Source: Catonella morbi ATCC 51271 (GTDB lineage Bacteria; Bacillota; Clostridia; Lachnospirales; Lachnospiraceae). Taken from it: a stretch of 64,000 nucleotides of DNA. The notes under the pieces were generated by a model, which saw nothing but the letters and a program-made list of their open reading frames with translations, was not told the origin of the DNA and searched no databases. The number at the start of each line of letters is the position of its first letter. Within the stretch, counting starts at the first letter, position 1. Positions 50,594 through 58,910 of this stretch are shown piece after piece. Where the stretch lies: the NCBI RefSeq assembly GCF_000160035.2, contig NZ_KI535366.1, positions 482,112 through 546,111 on the forward strand. Direction: 5' to 3'. The translations under genes and the position numbers were made by a program.

Positions 50594-53500
50594 TTATCTT
50601 CTTTTTTTAATTAAAAAACCTAAACCTATAAGGCCAAAGCCAAGAACGCCAAACAATGTGGAATCAGTTCCGCCGGTTTTTGGTAATGCAGCTTTTCCCC
50701 GTGGAACATTATCTTCATTTACTTTCACTTTATTCGGAGCTTTAGTTTTACCGCCAGAATCTGTATCTTCATTTGAGCCAGCTTCATCCTCCGGTATATC
50801 ATCATCATCAATATCTTCTACACCGGTTTCGTCCGTGTCTTCATCAGTTGGTTTTGTATCTGTATTGACAGTTCCCTGAGGAGTTTTGTCATCAGTAACA
50901 TTTACATTTGGTGTATTTGAGCCCTGATTTGATGATGCTCCCGGATTTCCGGAATTTCCCGGATTTCCCGGATCTACTGCCCCACCCCCGGGTGCTTGAG
51001 CAGGTTTATGATCATTGGTTATTGTTACATCTATAGTACCATTTCCTGCAATAGTAACATTGTAACTTCCTATCTTATACGCAGCAGGTTTAGACATAAA
51101 CTCACTATTATTAATGATATTATTATTTCCTACACCTACTTCATATACATAGTACTTAATCTCATTGCCATAATTATCAACAATTTTTTCTAAATTCTCA
51201 AATTTTCCTGTCCAATTATTGCCGTCATTCAATGTTAATTCGGCTACATTTGTTACAGGAACTAAATACTCGCCATTTTCAATGAACAACCTGACTTTAA
51301 CAGGAAGCTTATGTCCAACAGGTGTTGAACCTGTCCAGGTTTTTGTAACATTAATATCTATCTTTTCTTCAGGTGTGGCAGGATCAGTAGAAACACCTTC
51401 ACTTTCATTAAGAATGTAGAAACCATAATCTCCTGCCTCAGCATTTTGAGCTTCACTGGTCAGCTCACTGATTCTTACATTATACTCACCAATCTTATAA
51501 CCATCATTGTACAGATTAGGATCAAACTTAACAGCACCGGTTGTTGCATTATCTATCCTTGTTTCAAAAACATAATACTGAATAAGGTTACCATCTTTGT
51601 CTTTATTATCAACAACAAATTCACCCTGCCAATCCTTATCAGTCTCATTATTTTTATTTAAAACCATTGAAGCAGCATCATCAACCTTAATCAGTTCTCC
51701 ATCTTTATTTACTTTATAGAGTGATACTTCAATCTCTTTTTTCTTAGAATCCGGAGTTTTTCCCCAGTTATTGACAACCTTTATTCTTCTCTTATCAGGA
51801 ATATTTTGTTCAGGTTTTCTTACACTGTTTGTTATTGTAACTTTGCCGGAATCTATTATATCTATGGCATTTTTACTTAAAGTTATCTTAAATGCCTTAT
51901 AATAATAAACATGATTACCTTCTGAATCTGCTTCAGGATTGATAGGCTCTGTAATCTTCTCGCCATTTATGTAAGTTTCAACTACTGAATATTTAATCTT
52001 TTCATTGCCTTTGTATAAAGGTAGATTTTCAAATTTCTTCGTCCATCCATTTGCTTTATTTAATTCATAAGTCTTATTAAATTCAGCTGACTTATTGTCC
52101 TCAGTTATCCTAAACTTTACGGACTGCATTGCAATTTCAGGAACACCATCTGCCCAATTTTTCTCAACACTTATGTCAATAAGCTCTGTGTTAGTAATAG
52201 TCTTACCGTTATCAGACTCAGAAATTCTATATTTTCTGTTATTTAGGGTTACAACCTCCCCCGTTTTAAGAGGATTTCCCTGCTCATTAAGCTCTTTTAC
52301 TACATATTCAATTGCTTTACCGTTTATATCAAAAGTCTTTACATTTTCAAATTTAATTGTCCATTGATTGGCATTTTTAGATATTTTAGGATTAGCATTA
52401 GGTATCCGTTCAAGTCTGTCATCAGGAGCTACTTTTTTGAAAAGCCCAAAATTCGCCGTATCTGCCGGTTTTCCCTCCCAAACCTTGGTAATGGCAACAG
52501 ACGAATGAATTGCTTCTTTTACTGTAGGGATTGCAAAATTTACTTCCTTACTCCCATTTTTCCCTTCAGGATATAAAATAACATATTCAACTATGTTATG
52601 AGGATTTCCATCTTTATATGCTTCAAGTAACTCTGCCTGATATTTTATGTTAAGGACTTCATTTTTACCTAAATTAATTTTTCTTAAAGTAAGAGTTTTA
52701 TTGTCAAATTCCTTATTTATTTCATTAAAACGCCTAGCTAAATCAGCTTTATCTTCTGCTGTCGCAGTTGAATCTGTATTTTGTGCAGTTAAAGTAATCT
52801 TTGAAGGATCAAGTTCAGACTTAACCGCCTCATTCATTTTAATCTCCAAATCACCATCTTTAATGCTATATTCCTTCTTTACTTCTTTAAGACTTTCAAT
52901 AACTTTGTCTATAACATCTTTTAAGATATTGTCTACATAATATCTATTATCAGAAGCAATCTTTTTTAATACTTCCGCTGCATCACCGTCAGCCTTTATA
53001 CCAACAGAAAATATCTCAACACCGCTATCAGTTTTAATCTTATTCGCTTCAGCTATAGTGTTAGTTTTCACTTCAGCTGTCTTACCCATTGGGACATCTA
53101 TAAGTCCTTTAACAAGTTTTACATAATATGGTGTCCATTCATTACTCTTATGATAACCTTTTTTCCAAGAACTATGATATTTAGGATCAAGCCACCTGGT
53201 TAAACTCCAAATTTCATAACCTTCTTTAGGTGTATTAGAAAGCGCTTCTTCTCTTTGATTAAAATCAAGAGTAAGCCCATAAGAAATAGTTGGAGCTCCA
53301 CCACTAATTAAAACTATTATTTTCTTGTTTGTATTAGATGCTCCAAACATCTCATTTGCTTTAATTAATCCTGCTTGAGTAAATGCTTCTCTTAGTACCG
53401 GACTATTATTCCATCCTGCTGTATTATACCCTCTTATTGCATTTTTTAATTCATCTGCATCCTGTGTTAACTGAGTAACTCCCAATACAGGAGAAGGACT

Positions 53501-53923
53501 GCCGCCATTATTTCCTGCAAAGCTTACCAAGCCAACTCTTATCTTATTATTTCCGGATTGTAAAAAATAATCAACTAATTTGGCAGCCTCAGCTTTAGCT
53601 GCTGCCATTCTGCCGTTTTTACGCATGTTATCATAGGAGCGATCAACTACTAAAACAACATCTAAATTTTTCTGTTCTATGGTAGTACTTCCATCACCTT
53701 TAACAACCATCTCAACATCAAATTTACCATTATTATAATTCTTCGCAGTAATTCCGCCTTCCGGTAATATAGTGGTATTGTTTCCAAAATGTTTTGTATC
53801 ATCTGCTCTTACAGCTGCGGGATGAATAACATTTAAAACATTTATAATCATCAATAAGATCATAAATTTAGCTAATACGGAATGTACTCCCATACTGTTT
53901 TTTCTTTGACTTCTACTTCTCAT
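50594..53923 (-). CDS. Large LPXTG surface protein with vWA domain and Cna-B repeats
   Basis: An 1109-residue wall-anchored protein, probably an adhesin or pilus-tip type subunit. It has a signal peptide (to about 41), then a von Willebrand A domain (about 85-345) opening DVVLVVDRSYDNM; the metal site DxSxS reads D-R-S-Y-D, so the last Ser is replaced. Further segments are FGASNTNKKIIVLISGG and DSGVEIFSVGI. A linker domain and four or more Cna-B repeats follow (SVAITKVWEGK, DISVEKNWADGVP, RIKVVNNWGKTP, DINVTKTWTGSTP), then a Pro/Gly and Asp/Thr linker, sorting signal ALPKTGG, helix and KKRR tail. AAGGAAG precedes the ATG. Confidence 0.92.
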   Translation of the reverse strand: MRSRSQRKNSMGVHSVLAKFMILLMIINVLNVIHPAAVRADDTKHFGNNTTILPEGGITAKNYNNGKFDVEMVVKGDGSTTIEQKNLDVVLVVDRSYDNMRKNGRMAAAKAEAAKLVDYFLQSGNNKIRVGLVSFAGNNGGSPSPVLGVTQLTQDADELKNAIRGYNTAGWNNSPVLREAFTQAGLIKANEMFGASNTNKKIIVLISGGAPTISYGLTLDFNQREEALSNTPKEGYEIWSLTRWLDPKYHSSWKKGYHKSNEWTPYYVKLVKGLIDVPMGKTAEVKTNTIAEANKIKTDSGVEIFSVGIKADGDAAEVLKKIASDNRYYVDNILKDVIDKVIESLKEVKKEYSIKDGDLEIKMNEAVKSELDPSKITLTAQNTDSTATAEDKADLARRFNEINKEFDNKTLTLRKINLGKNEVLNIKYQAELLEAYKDGNPHNIVEYVILYPEGKNGSKEVNFAIPTVKEAIHSSVAITKVWEGKPADTANFGLFKKVAPDDRLERIPNANPKISKNANQWTIKFENVKTFDINGKAIEYVVKELNEQGNPLKTGEVVTLNNRKYRISESDNGKTITNTELIDISVEKNWADGVPEIAMQSVKFRITEDNKSAEFNKTYELNKANGWTKKFENLPLYKGNEKIKYSVVETYINGEKITEPINPEADSEGNHVYYYKAFKITLSKNAIDIIDSGKVTITNSVRKPEQNIPDKRRIKVVNNWGKTPDSKKKEIEVSLYKVNKDGELIKVDDAASMVLNKNNETDKDWQGEFVVDNKDKDGNLIQYYVFETRIDNATTGAVKFDPNLYNDGYKIGEYNVRISELTSEAQNAEAGDYGFYILNESEGVSTDPATPEEKIDINVTKTWTGSTPVGHKLPVKVRLFIENGEYLVPVTNVAELTLNDGNNWTGKFENLEKIVDNYGNEIKYYVYEVGVGNNNIINNSEFMSKPAAYKIGSYNVTIAGNGTIDVTITNDHKPAQAPGGGAVDPGNPGNSGNPGASSNQGSNTPNVNVTDDKTPQGTVNTDTKPTDEDTDETGVEDIDDDDIPEDEAGSNEDTDSGGKTKAPNKVKVNEDNVPRGKAALPKTGGTDSTLFGVLGFGLIGLGFLIKKRR

Positions 53924-53936
53924 AGCTCTTCCTTTC

Positions 53937-54242
53937 TTAGTTAATAGCTTGATTACTTGTATTTTAATAAACTACACAATTATATGCACAAAAATTCTAA
54001 TATCATAAAAAATTCTGTACTTAATTTACAAAATACATTAAAATCACAGCGAGAATAGACTAACCTATTATAGTTACTTATTGGTTACATCTTATGCATT
54101 TTCTTACTTATTGATAAAATTAATGCAACAAGTTCTGTTCTATTTAAAAAGTGAGGACTTGCACACACTTTGCACACGGGCTGTACTGTAGGGCAAACTT
54201 CCCTGCCGAAAGCTGCGCATCTCTCGAAGAAATTTCCTATTA
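53937..54242. other. Intergenic stretch upstream of the vWA gene
   Basis: About 300 bases without a gene. The promoter-proximal half is very AT-rich and has a -10-like TATAAT about 50 bases before the vWA ATG. Bases about 54148-54235 form a GC-rich island quite unlike its surroundings (GCACACGGGCTGTACTGTAGG region); no stable fold or coding frame is convincing. Confidence 0.4.
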
Positions 54243-54291
54243 AATAAAAAAATACCGTAACAAGATTAAAATCTAACCTAAGTTACGATAT
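54243..54291 (-). terminator. Terminator after the 176-residue membrane protein gene
   Basis: On the minus strand ATATCGTAAC pairs with GTTACGGTAT (one G-T pair) around a 20-base loop, followed by TTTTTTTATT. Confidence 0.75.
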
Positions 54292-54315
54292 TTTGCAGAT
54301 GTTTGGTAATATACA

Positions 54316-54398
54316 CCCATAGTCACAGACCTAAAGCTGTTTATCCAAATATACTACGCAAAATAAGATGTCTGTGACCTATGACATGAATAATTGGT
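54316..54398 (-). repeat. Dispersed repeat family B, copy 2, with inverted partner
   Basis: Bases 54341-54398 on the minus strand match copy 1 at 24694-24752 over nearly their whole length (CATAGGTCACAGAC, CTTATT.., GCGTAGTATATTTGGATAAA). An inverted fragment CATAGTCACAGACCT (about 54317-54331) lies beside it, so the RNA would fold into a long hairpin. It starts three bases after the stop codon of the upstream gene. Confidence 0.75.
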
Positions 54399-54400
54399 GG

Positions 54401-54931
54401 TTAAATATAAGAAATTTTCTGTGCCTTCCTGCTTTCAACATCCTTCCTTGCCAGATAAAGTGCATCCGAAGCCGCAAAATCATCAAAGATGCTCCAAGTA
54501 TAGCCGGTATCCTTATTAGGAGTTTTCTCCTCCGGCTTAGACAAGTTAATAACTTCTACCTTAGCTTCTTTCTTATTTGTTGCCACACTATTAACCGGCT
54601 TAGCCTTTTTAGGCTTATTAGCTTCTTTCCTAGTCTTCATTCTGTCAAAGGATTCATTAAATTCGTTTAATACATCCATGGCGGCGTCTCTGTTTGCCAT
54701 CTGTTCATTCACCATATTACTTGTCTGATAAGTACTGCTTTCCCTAAAAGCCTTCTCTGAGCTGCTTCTTCTTGGTTGATTTACCTGATAAGCATTGTTA
54801 GGCTGAGGAACTATATTACGGGCACCTTTGGCTCCCAATCCTATACTATTTTTCTTATTTTTCTCTACCTGATTAGCGATAAATATTATCACAATAACAA
54901 TTATAATTATAATCTGCATACTGTTTTCCAT
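54401..54931 (-). CDS. Membrane-anchored protein of unknown function
   Basis: A 176-residue protein with one N-terminal helix (MQIIIIIVIVIIFIANQV) and a basic, Ser/Asn/Lys-rich cytoplasmic part that looks largely disordered, ending in a conserved-looking segment GYTWSIFDDFAASDALYLARK. It is encoded 11 bases after the MATE transporter and probably co-transcribed with it. I do not recognise a family. AAAGGA abuts the ATG at 54931, so an ATG at codon 5 is an alternative start. Confidence 0.7.
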   Translation of the reverse strand: MENSMQIIIIIVIVIIFIANQVEKNKKNSIGLGAKGARNIVPQPNNAYQVNQPRRSSSEKAFRESSTYQTSNMVNEQMANRDAAMDVLNEFNESFDRMKTRKEANKPKKAKPVNSVATNKKEAKVEVINLSKPEEKTPNKDTGYTWSIFDDFAASDALYLARKDVESRKAQKISYI

Positions 54932-54942
54932 TCCTTTCTATT

Positions 54943-56340
54943 TTAATAAGCAAGTTTGTTAAGCCAAATTCCCTTCTTTACCATAGTAAAGCCTATCAGA
55001 CATTTTAAAAGGCTTACCAGTTGGACAAAGAGAAATACCGTTACTATGTTCAATGCCGTAAAATGAACCAGGATATAAGCAACCGGCACAGATACCAGGC
55101 ACATAAACACGCTGTCAAATAAAAATGTAATAAATGTCTTGCCGCCGGAGCGTATAGTGAAATAGCAGCAGGTTTCAAAAGCATATATAGGCATACAGGC
55201 TGCCGCTACCCTTATAAATGATGTTGCAAGAGCTTTTATCTCATCAGTAGTATTGTATATCATTGGGAAGAAAGGTGCAAGTAACATAAGTATTAAAGCT
55301 GTGGCAAAACAGATAATTTCCGTAAAAAAGATTAATTTTACAGAATATTCTTTTGCTTCTTTCATCTTACCGGCACCGAGCCTTCTGCCTAAAATTATGG
55401 AAATTGCACTTCCCATCGCTATTATTCCCACATTAAAAAGATTAGAAATAATTTGGGATATGTTCAAAGCTCCTACCACGGCAAGACCTCTTACAGAATA
55501 ATTTTGAAGCAGGGCTGCTACTCCCATTGACCACAGCGTTTCATTAAGTATTAGAGGCGTGCCCTTTGCAATCATATCTTTAGCCAGTGGAAGGGGTATT
55601 TTAAAATTCTTAAATGCACCTTTTATAAACGGCTGGCTCCTGCTATGAGTATGTGTCCATATAACTACAACCGCCATTTCCACATATCTTGCTATAATTG
55701 TAGCTATGGCAGCACCCGCTACTCCGAGTGCCGGGGCTCCGAGCTTTCCGTAAATAAGCACATAGTTTAGTGAAAGGTTGACAAGAACCGACACAATACC
55801 TGCTTTCATAGGAACTATGGTTTCCTCTGAACATCTGAGCGTATCCCCGTAAGCCTGCGCTATAGCAAAAGGCGGCAGTCCGATAAGCATATAGGAGAGA
55901 TATATTTCAGCCTGTCTAAAAGTCTCCTCTATATCAGCTACGTCTCCGGTTTCTCCATTTAAATATAATTTGATGAGTTCATCCCCAAAACACAGAAAAA
56001 CAGCTATGCTTGCTGTCGCAATAATAGCAATAACTATAAGTTTGTAACGAAAAGTATGGCGTATTCCCTCTGTATTTCTTGCTCCATGAAACTGAGCGGT
56101 AAATATACCTGCTCCCGCCACTCCGCCAAATATACAAAGGTTAAATACCATAATCAGCTGGTTTACTATGGCAACACCGCTCATTTCATTGGTACCGACT
56201 CTGCCCACCATTATATTGTCTATCATGTTGACAAAGTTTGTTATACCGTTTTGTACCATGATAGGTACGGCTATAGCCAGTATCATTGCATAAAAACTGC
56301 GTTTGCCTATAAATTTTCTTTTAAGATTACCGAATTTCAT
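54943..56340 (-). CDS. MATE family efflux transporter
   Basis: A 465-residue protein with 12 predicted helices in two similar halves. The family segments occur: AVPIMVQNGITNFVNMIDNIMVGRVGTNEMSGVAIVNQL in helix 1-2 and VGIIAMGSAISIILGRRLGAG in the second half. It exports drugs or metabolites in exchange for Na+ or H+; the substrate cannot be told. It overlaps the sugar transferase gene by 14 bases. Confidence 0.93.
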   Translation of the reverse strand: MKFGNLKRKFIGKRSFYAMILAIAVPIMVQNGITNFVNMIDNIMVGRVGTNEMSGVAIVNQLIMVFNLCIFGGVAGAGIFTAQFHGARNTEGIRHTFRYKLIVIAIIATASIAVFLCFGDELIKLYLNGETGDVADIEETFRQAEIYLSYMLIGLPPFAIAQAYGDTLRCSEETIVPMKAGIVSVLVNLSLNYVLIYGKLGAPALGVAGAAIATIIARYVEMAVVVIWTHTHSRSQPFIKGAFKNFKIPLPLAKDMIAKGTPLILNETLWSMGVAALLQNYSVRGLAVVGALNISQIISNLFNVGIIAMGSAISIILGRRLGAGKMKEAKEYSVKLIFFTEIICFATALILMLLAPFFPMIYNTTDEIKALATSFIRVAAACMPIYAFETCCYFTIRSGGKTFITFLFDSVFMCLVSVPVAYILVHFTALNIVTVFLFVQLVSLLKCLIGFTMVKKGIWLNKLAY

Positions 56341-56953
56341 TGTTCTCCTTAGCCTGTCCCATAAATTCTTCCATTGTCGCAGAAGTTTCGCTGCTGATTC
56401 CGTCCCTTTTTATGACTTTTAGTGCTGTCTTACATATTATTTTAAAATCAAGCAAAAAGCTTACATTATCTACATATTCCACATCATAATTAAATTTTTC
56501 TTCCCAGCTTATCGCATTTCTGCCATTTACCTGAGCAAGCCCTGTAAGCCCCGGACGTACTTCATGTCTCCTTGCCTGAGTTTCATTATATCTTGTCAGA
56601 TACTTCACAAGCAACGGTCTCGGTCCGACTATCGCCATATCCCCTTTAAGTATATTAATTAACTCAGGAAGTTCATCAAGAGAGGTATTTCTGATAAATT
56701 TCCCATAAGAAGTAAGCCTGACTTCGTCCGGAAGTAATTTACCGTTTTCATCCTTTTTGTTATTCATGCTCTTAAATTTTACAAGCTTAAACACCTTACC
56801 ATCCTTACCCGGTCTTTCCTGAGTGAAAAACGGGTTTCCACCCATTTTAACCGCACCGGCTATAGTAAGTATGAGAAGTATGGGAGACAACAGTAGTATG
56901 GCTGTCAGGGATAATAAAAAATCCAACAGTCGCTTTATGAAATTCCTGTACAT
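56327..56953 (-). CDS. Undecaprenyl-phosphate sugar transferase (WcaJ/EpsL type)
   Basis: A 208-residue initiating glycosyl-1-phosphate transferase for a surface polysaccharide. It has one re-entrant N-terminal helix (LLDFLLSLTAILLLSPILL), KFKSM, the catalytic region RNTSLDELPELINILKGDMAIVGPRPLL, and RPGLTGLAQVNGRN. It is the compact, soluble-domain-only form. No other polysaccharide genes are beside it, which is unusual. It overlaps the MATE gene. Confidence 0.93.
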   Translation of the reverse strand: MYRNFIKRLLDFLLSLTAILLLSPILLILTIAGAVKMGGNPFFTQERPGKDGKVFKLVKFKSMNNKKDENGKLLPDEVRLTSYGKFIRNTSLDELPELINILKGDMAIVGPRPLLVKYLTRYNETQARRHEVRPGLTGLAQVNGRNAISWEEKFNYDVEYVDNVSFLLDFKIICKTALKVIKRDGISSETSATMEEFMGQAKENNEIR

Positions 56954-56998
56954 GCTGCTTACCTCCCGTTTATTTTAGTATTTTTTATTGAATTCAGA

Positions 56999-57748
56999 CT
57001 ATTTACATCTGTATGCAATAATGAGTACCGTACCCTTACCCTTATATTTCTTAATCTCATACCTGTCAGGGAAGGCCTCTATAAGCTTAGGTAGCTTCAA
57101 ATATCCAAAAGTACGCACATCAAAGTCAGGGCGTACACGTTTGATAAACTGCCCTGCTGAACTTACATTTACAAAACCTTCATCATCCTGATACTTGTCC
57201 GAAGCAATCTTTAAAAGATTATGTATTTTTTCTATATCATAGTCTTCTTCAGGTTCATCTTCTTCGTATTCATCATCACCTGCCTTAGGAATAGACAGCT
57301 TTAATTCATTAGCCCTGCCAAGGTTCTCAAGGAAAATAAATTCATCACAACTGTTTCTAAAAGCCTCGGGAGTCTTTTTCTCTCCCACCCCTATTACATA
57401 TACACCGGATTCGTGTAAATTGATTGCAAGAGGGGTATAATCGCTGTCACTGGCAACTATTACAAAGCAGTCATATATCCCCTTATGTAACAGATTCATT
57501 GTGTCAATTACAAGTGCCATATCTGTAGCATTTTTACCGTTAACATAATCAAACTGCTGTTCCGCTTTTATAGCAAGCCTCTTAAGCTCTTTTTCCCAAT
57601 TTTTAAGTACGTCTTTACGCCAGTTACCATAGGCTCTTTTAACCACTATTCTTCCATGTGTGGAAATCTCTCCGATAACATCCTCAAGCTTACCTATCTG
57701 GGTATTATCAGCATCAATCAGCATAACTATTCTTTTCAAGTTTTCCAT
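56999..57748 (-). CDS. NYN-domain ribonuclease-like protein with C-terminal LOTUS/OST-HTH
   Basis: A 249-residue protein. The N-terminal NYN (LabA/DUF88) domain has the acidic residues of a PIN-like nuclease: VMLIDADNTQIG, KNATDMALVIDTM, CFVIVASDSDYTPLA. An acidic linker (about 158-172) leads to a LOTUS/OST-HTH domain with VNVSSAGQFIKRVRPDFDVRTFGYLKLPKLIEAFPDRYEI, which binds RNA. Together they suggest RNA turnover. The ATG at 57748 has AAGGGGG upstream. It lies 13 bases after the pyridoxal kinase gene. Confidence 0.9.
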   Translation of the reverse strand: MENLKRIVMLIDADNTQIGKLEDVIGEISTHGRIVVKRAYGNWRKDVLKNWEKELKRLAIKAEQQFDYVNGKNATDMALVIDTMNLLHKGIYDCFVIVASDSDYTPLAINLHESGVYVIGVGEKKTPEAFRNSCDEFIFLENLGRANELKLSIPKAGDDEYEEDEPEEDYDIEKIHNLLKIASDKYQDDEGFVNVSSAGQFIKRVRPDFDVRTFGYLKLPKLIEAFPDRYEIKKYKGKGTVLIIAYRCK

Positions 57749-57761
57749 ATTCAACCCCCTT

Positions 57762-58571
57762 CTATAATTCTTTCAGTATGCCTTCAAAATACAGATTTTC
57801 ATAATCTCCTGCCACACTTAGCATTACGGCCCTGGTGGTAAGCTCCATAGCTTCCTTGACAGAAGTCTTAAAATCTCTCCCTTTCAAAAGTCCGTCTAAT
57901 AAAAGAGCAGCATATACATCACCTGTACCGCTATAGTTCCGGCTTATTTTTTGGGTTTCACATGTATATATGTCTCCGCTATCATCTATCGCCATGACCG
58001 TAAGCTTATTATCTACAGTTTCAATCCCCGTAATTATAACATTTTTTCGGTATTTTCCATATAAAATAATAAGCAGTTCCATAATTTCAGTTCTTACATA
58101 AGGCGCTTTATGATATGGTTTTTCAGCTAACATAAAGGCTTCTGTAATATTGGGAGTAAGATAGTCACAATGTTTTATCAGCTCTTTCATAGCATCCGGA
58201 TAGTCCTCGGGAAGCTTACTGTAAAGTCTTCCGTTTTCTGCCATAGCCGGGTCTAAGATGACAAGCTTTTGTTCAGTCTTCTCCAAAAAATCAGCCATAA
58301 TTTCAAGCTGTTTCTTTCCGAAAGCATAGCCTATAAGTACAGCATCATAGCTAAGTTCCATGGATTCCCAGGATTTCAATATCCCTTTCATTCCTCCCGA
58401 AAAATCGAGAAAGGCTATGTCTTTACTTATACCTGTATGTGCCGAGAAAATGGCGGTCGGCAGAAATGATACTTCAAAACCCGCCACCGAAAGAATCGGA
58501 AATGCTACAGTTGTAGAACACTTTCCGTAGCAGGAAATATCTTCTGCCAGCAAAACTCTTTTCTGTCTCAT
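57762..58571 (-). CDS. Pyridoxal/pyridoxamine kinase (PdxY-like)
   Basis: A 269-residue ribokinase-fold enzyme that phosphorylates B6 vitamers. It begins RQKRVLLAEDISCYGKCSTTVAFPILSVAGFEVSFLPTAIFSAHTG. The segments LVILDPAMAENGRLY and YLTPNITEAFML and the anion hole NYSGTGDVYAALLL with catalytic Asp are intact. The ATG at 58571 has TTGGGGGA upstream. Several PLP enzymes occur in the window (SufS, decarboxylase), though not in the same operon. Confidence 0.9.
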   Translation of the reverse strand: MRQKRVLLAEDISCYGKCSTTVAFPILSVAGFEVSFLPTAIFSAHTGISKDIAFLDFSGGMKGILKSWESMELSYDAVLIGYAFGKKQLEIMADFLEKTEQKLVILDPAMAENGRLYSKLPEDYPDAMKELIKHCDYLTPNITEAFMLAEKPYHKAPYVRTEIMELLIILYGKYRKNVIITGIETVDNKLTVMAIDDSGDIYTCETQKISRNYSGTGDVYAALLLDGLLKGRDFKTSVKEAMELTTRAVMLSVAGDYENLYFEGILKEL

Positions 58572-58656
58572 ATCATCCCCCAAGAGATTATTAAAAATCT
58601 TCAAAATCAGTTTTAGTCTATCACAAAAGTGTTAGATTTACAATTGAAAAGCCTTA

Positions 58657-58839
58657 TTACATCTGATGTCTGACCACCTTATACTCATCTCCCGACCTAT
58701 AATAAGGACAATCTCTGAATTTACCTGACATCACTCTGTAAAAATCGTCCTCATCCATGTCCTGTACACAGATATATGCTTCTTCATCTTCATCGTAAAC
58801 ATAGTTATTACAATCCTCACAGGCAAAACCTGATGACAT
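58657..58839 (-). CDS. DUF6472 family small Cys protein
   Basis: A 60-residue acidic protein with four cysteines (CEDC, YICVQD, DCPYY) and the family tail YRSGDEYKVVRHQM. The cysteine pattern suggests a small metal site. The family is widespread in clostridia and has no known role. It is preceded by GGTAACTATG and stands 72 bases after secDF. Confidence 0.85.
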   Translation of the reverse strand: MSSGFACEDCNNYVYDEDEEAYICVQDMDEDDFYRVMSGKFRDCPYYRSGDEYKVVRHQM

Positions 58840-58910
58840 AGTTACCTCCGAATTTTAAAAAGTGGTGCAAGTTAAAACCTGCACCACCATAACAACAAAT
58901 TTACATCAAC

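Noticed and set aside
53937-54242. Riboswitch upstream of the vWA gene
   Set aside because: No known aptamer motif and no consistent fold could be drawn.
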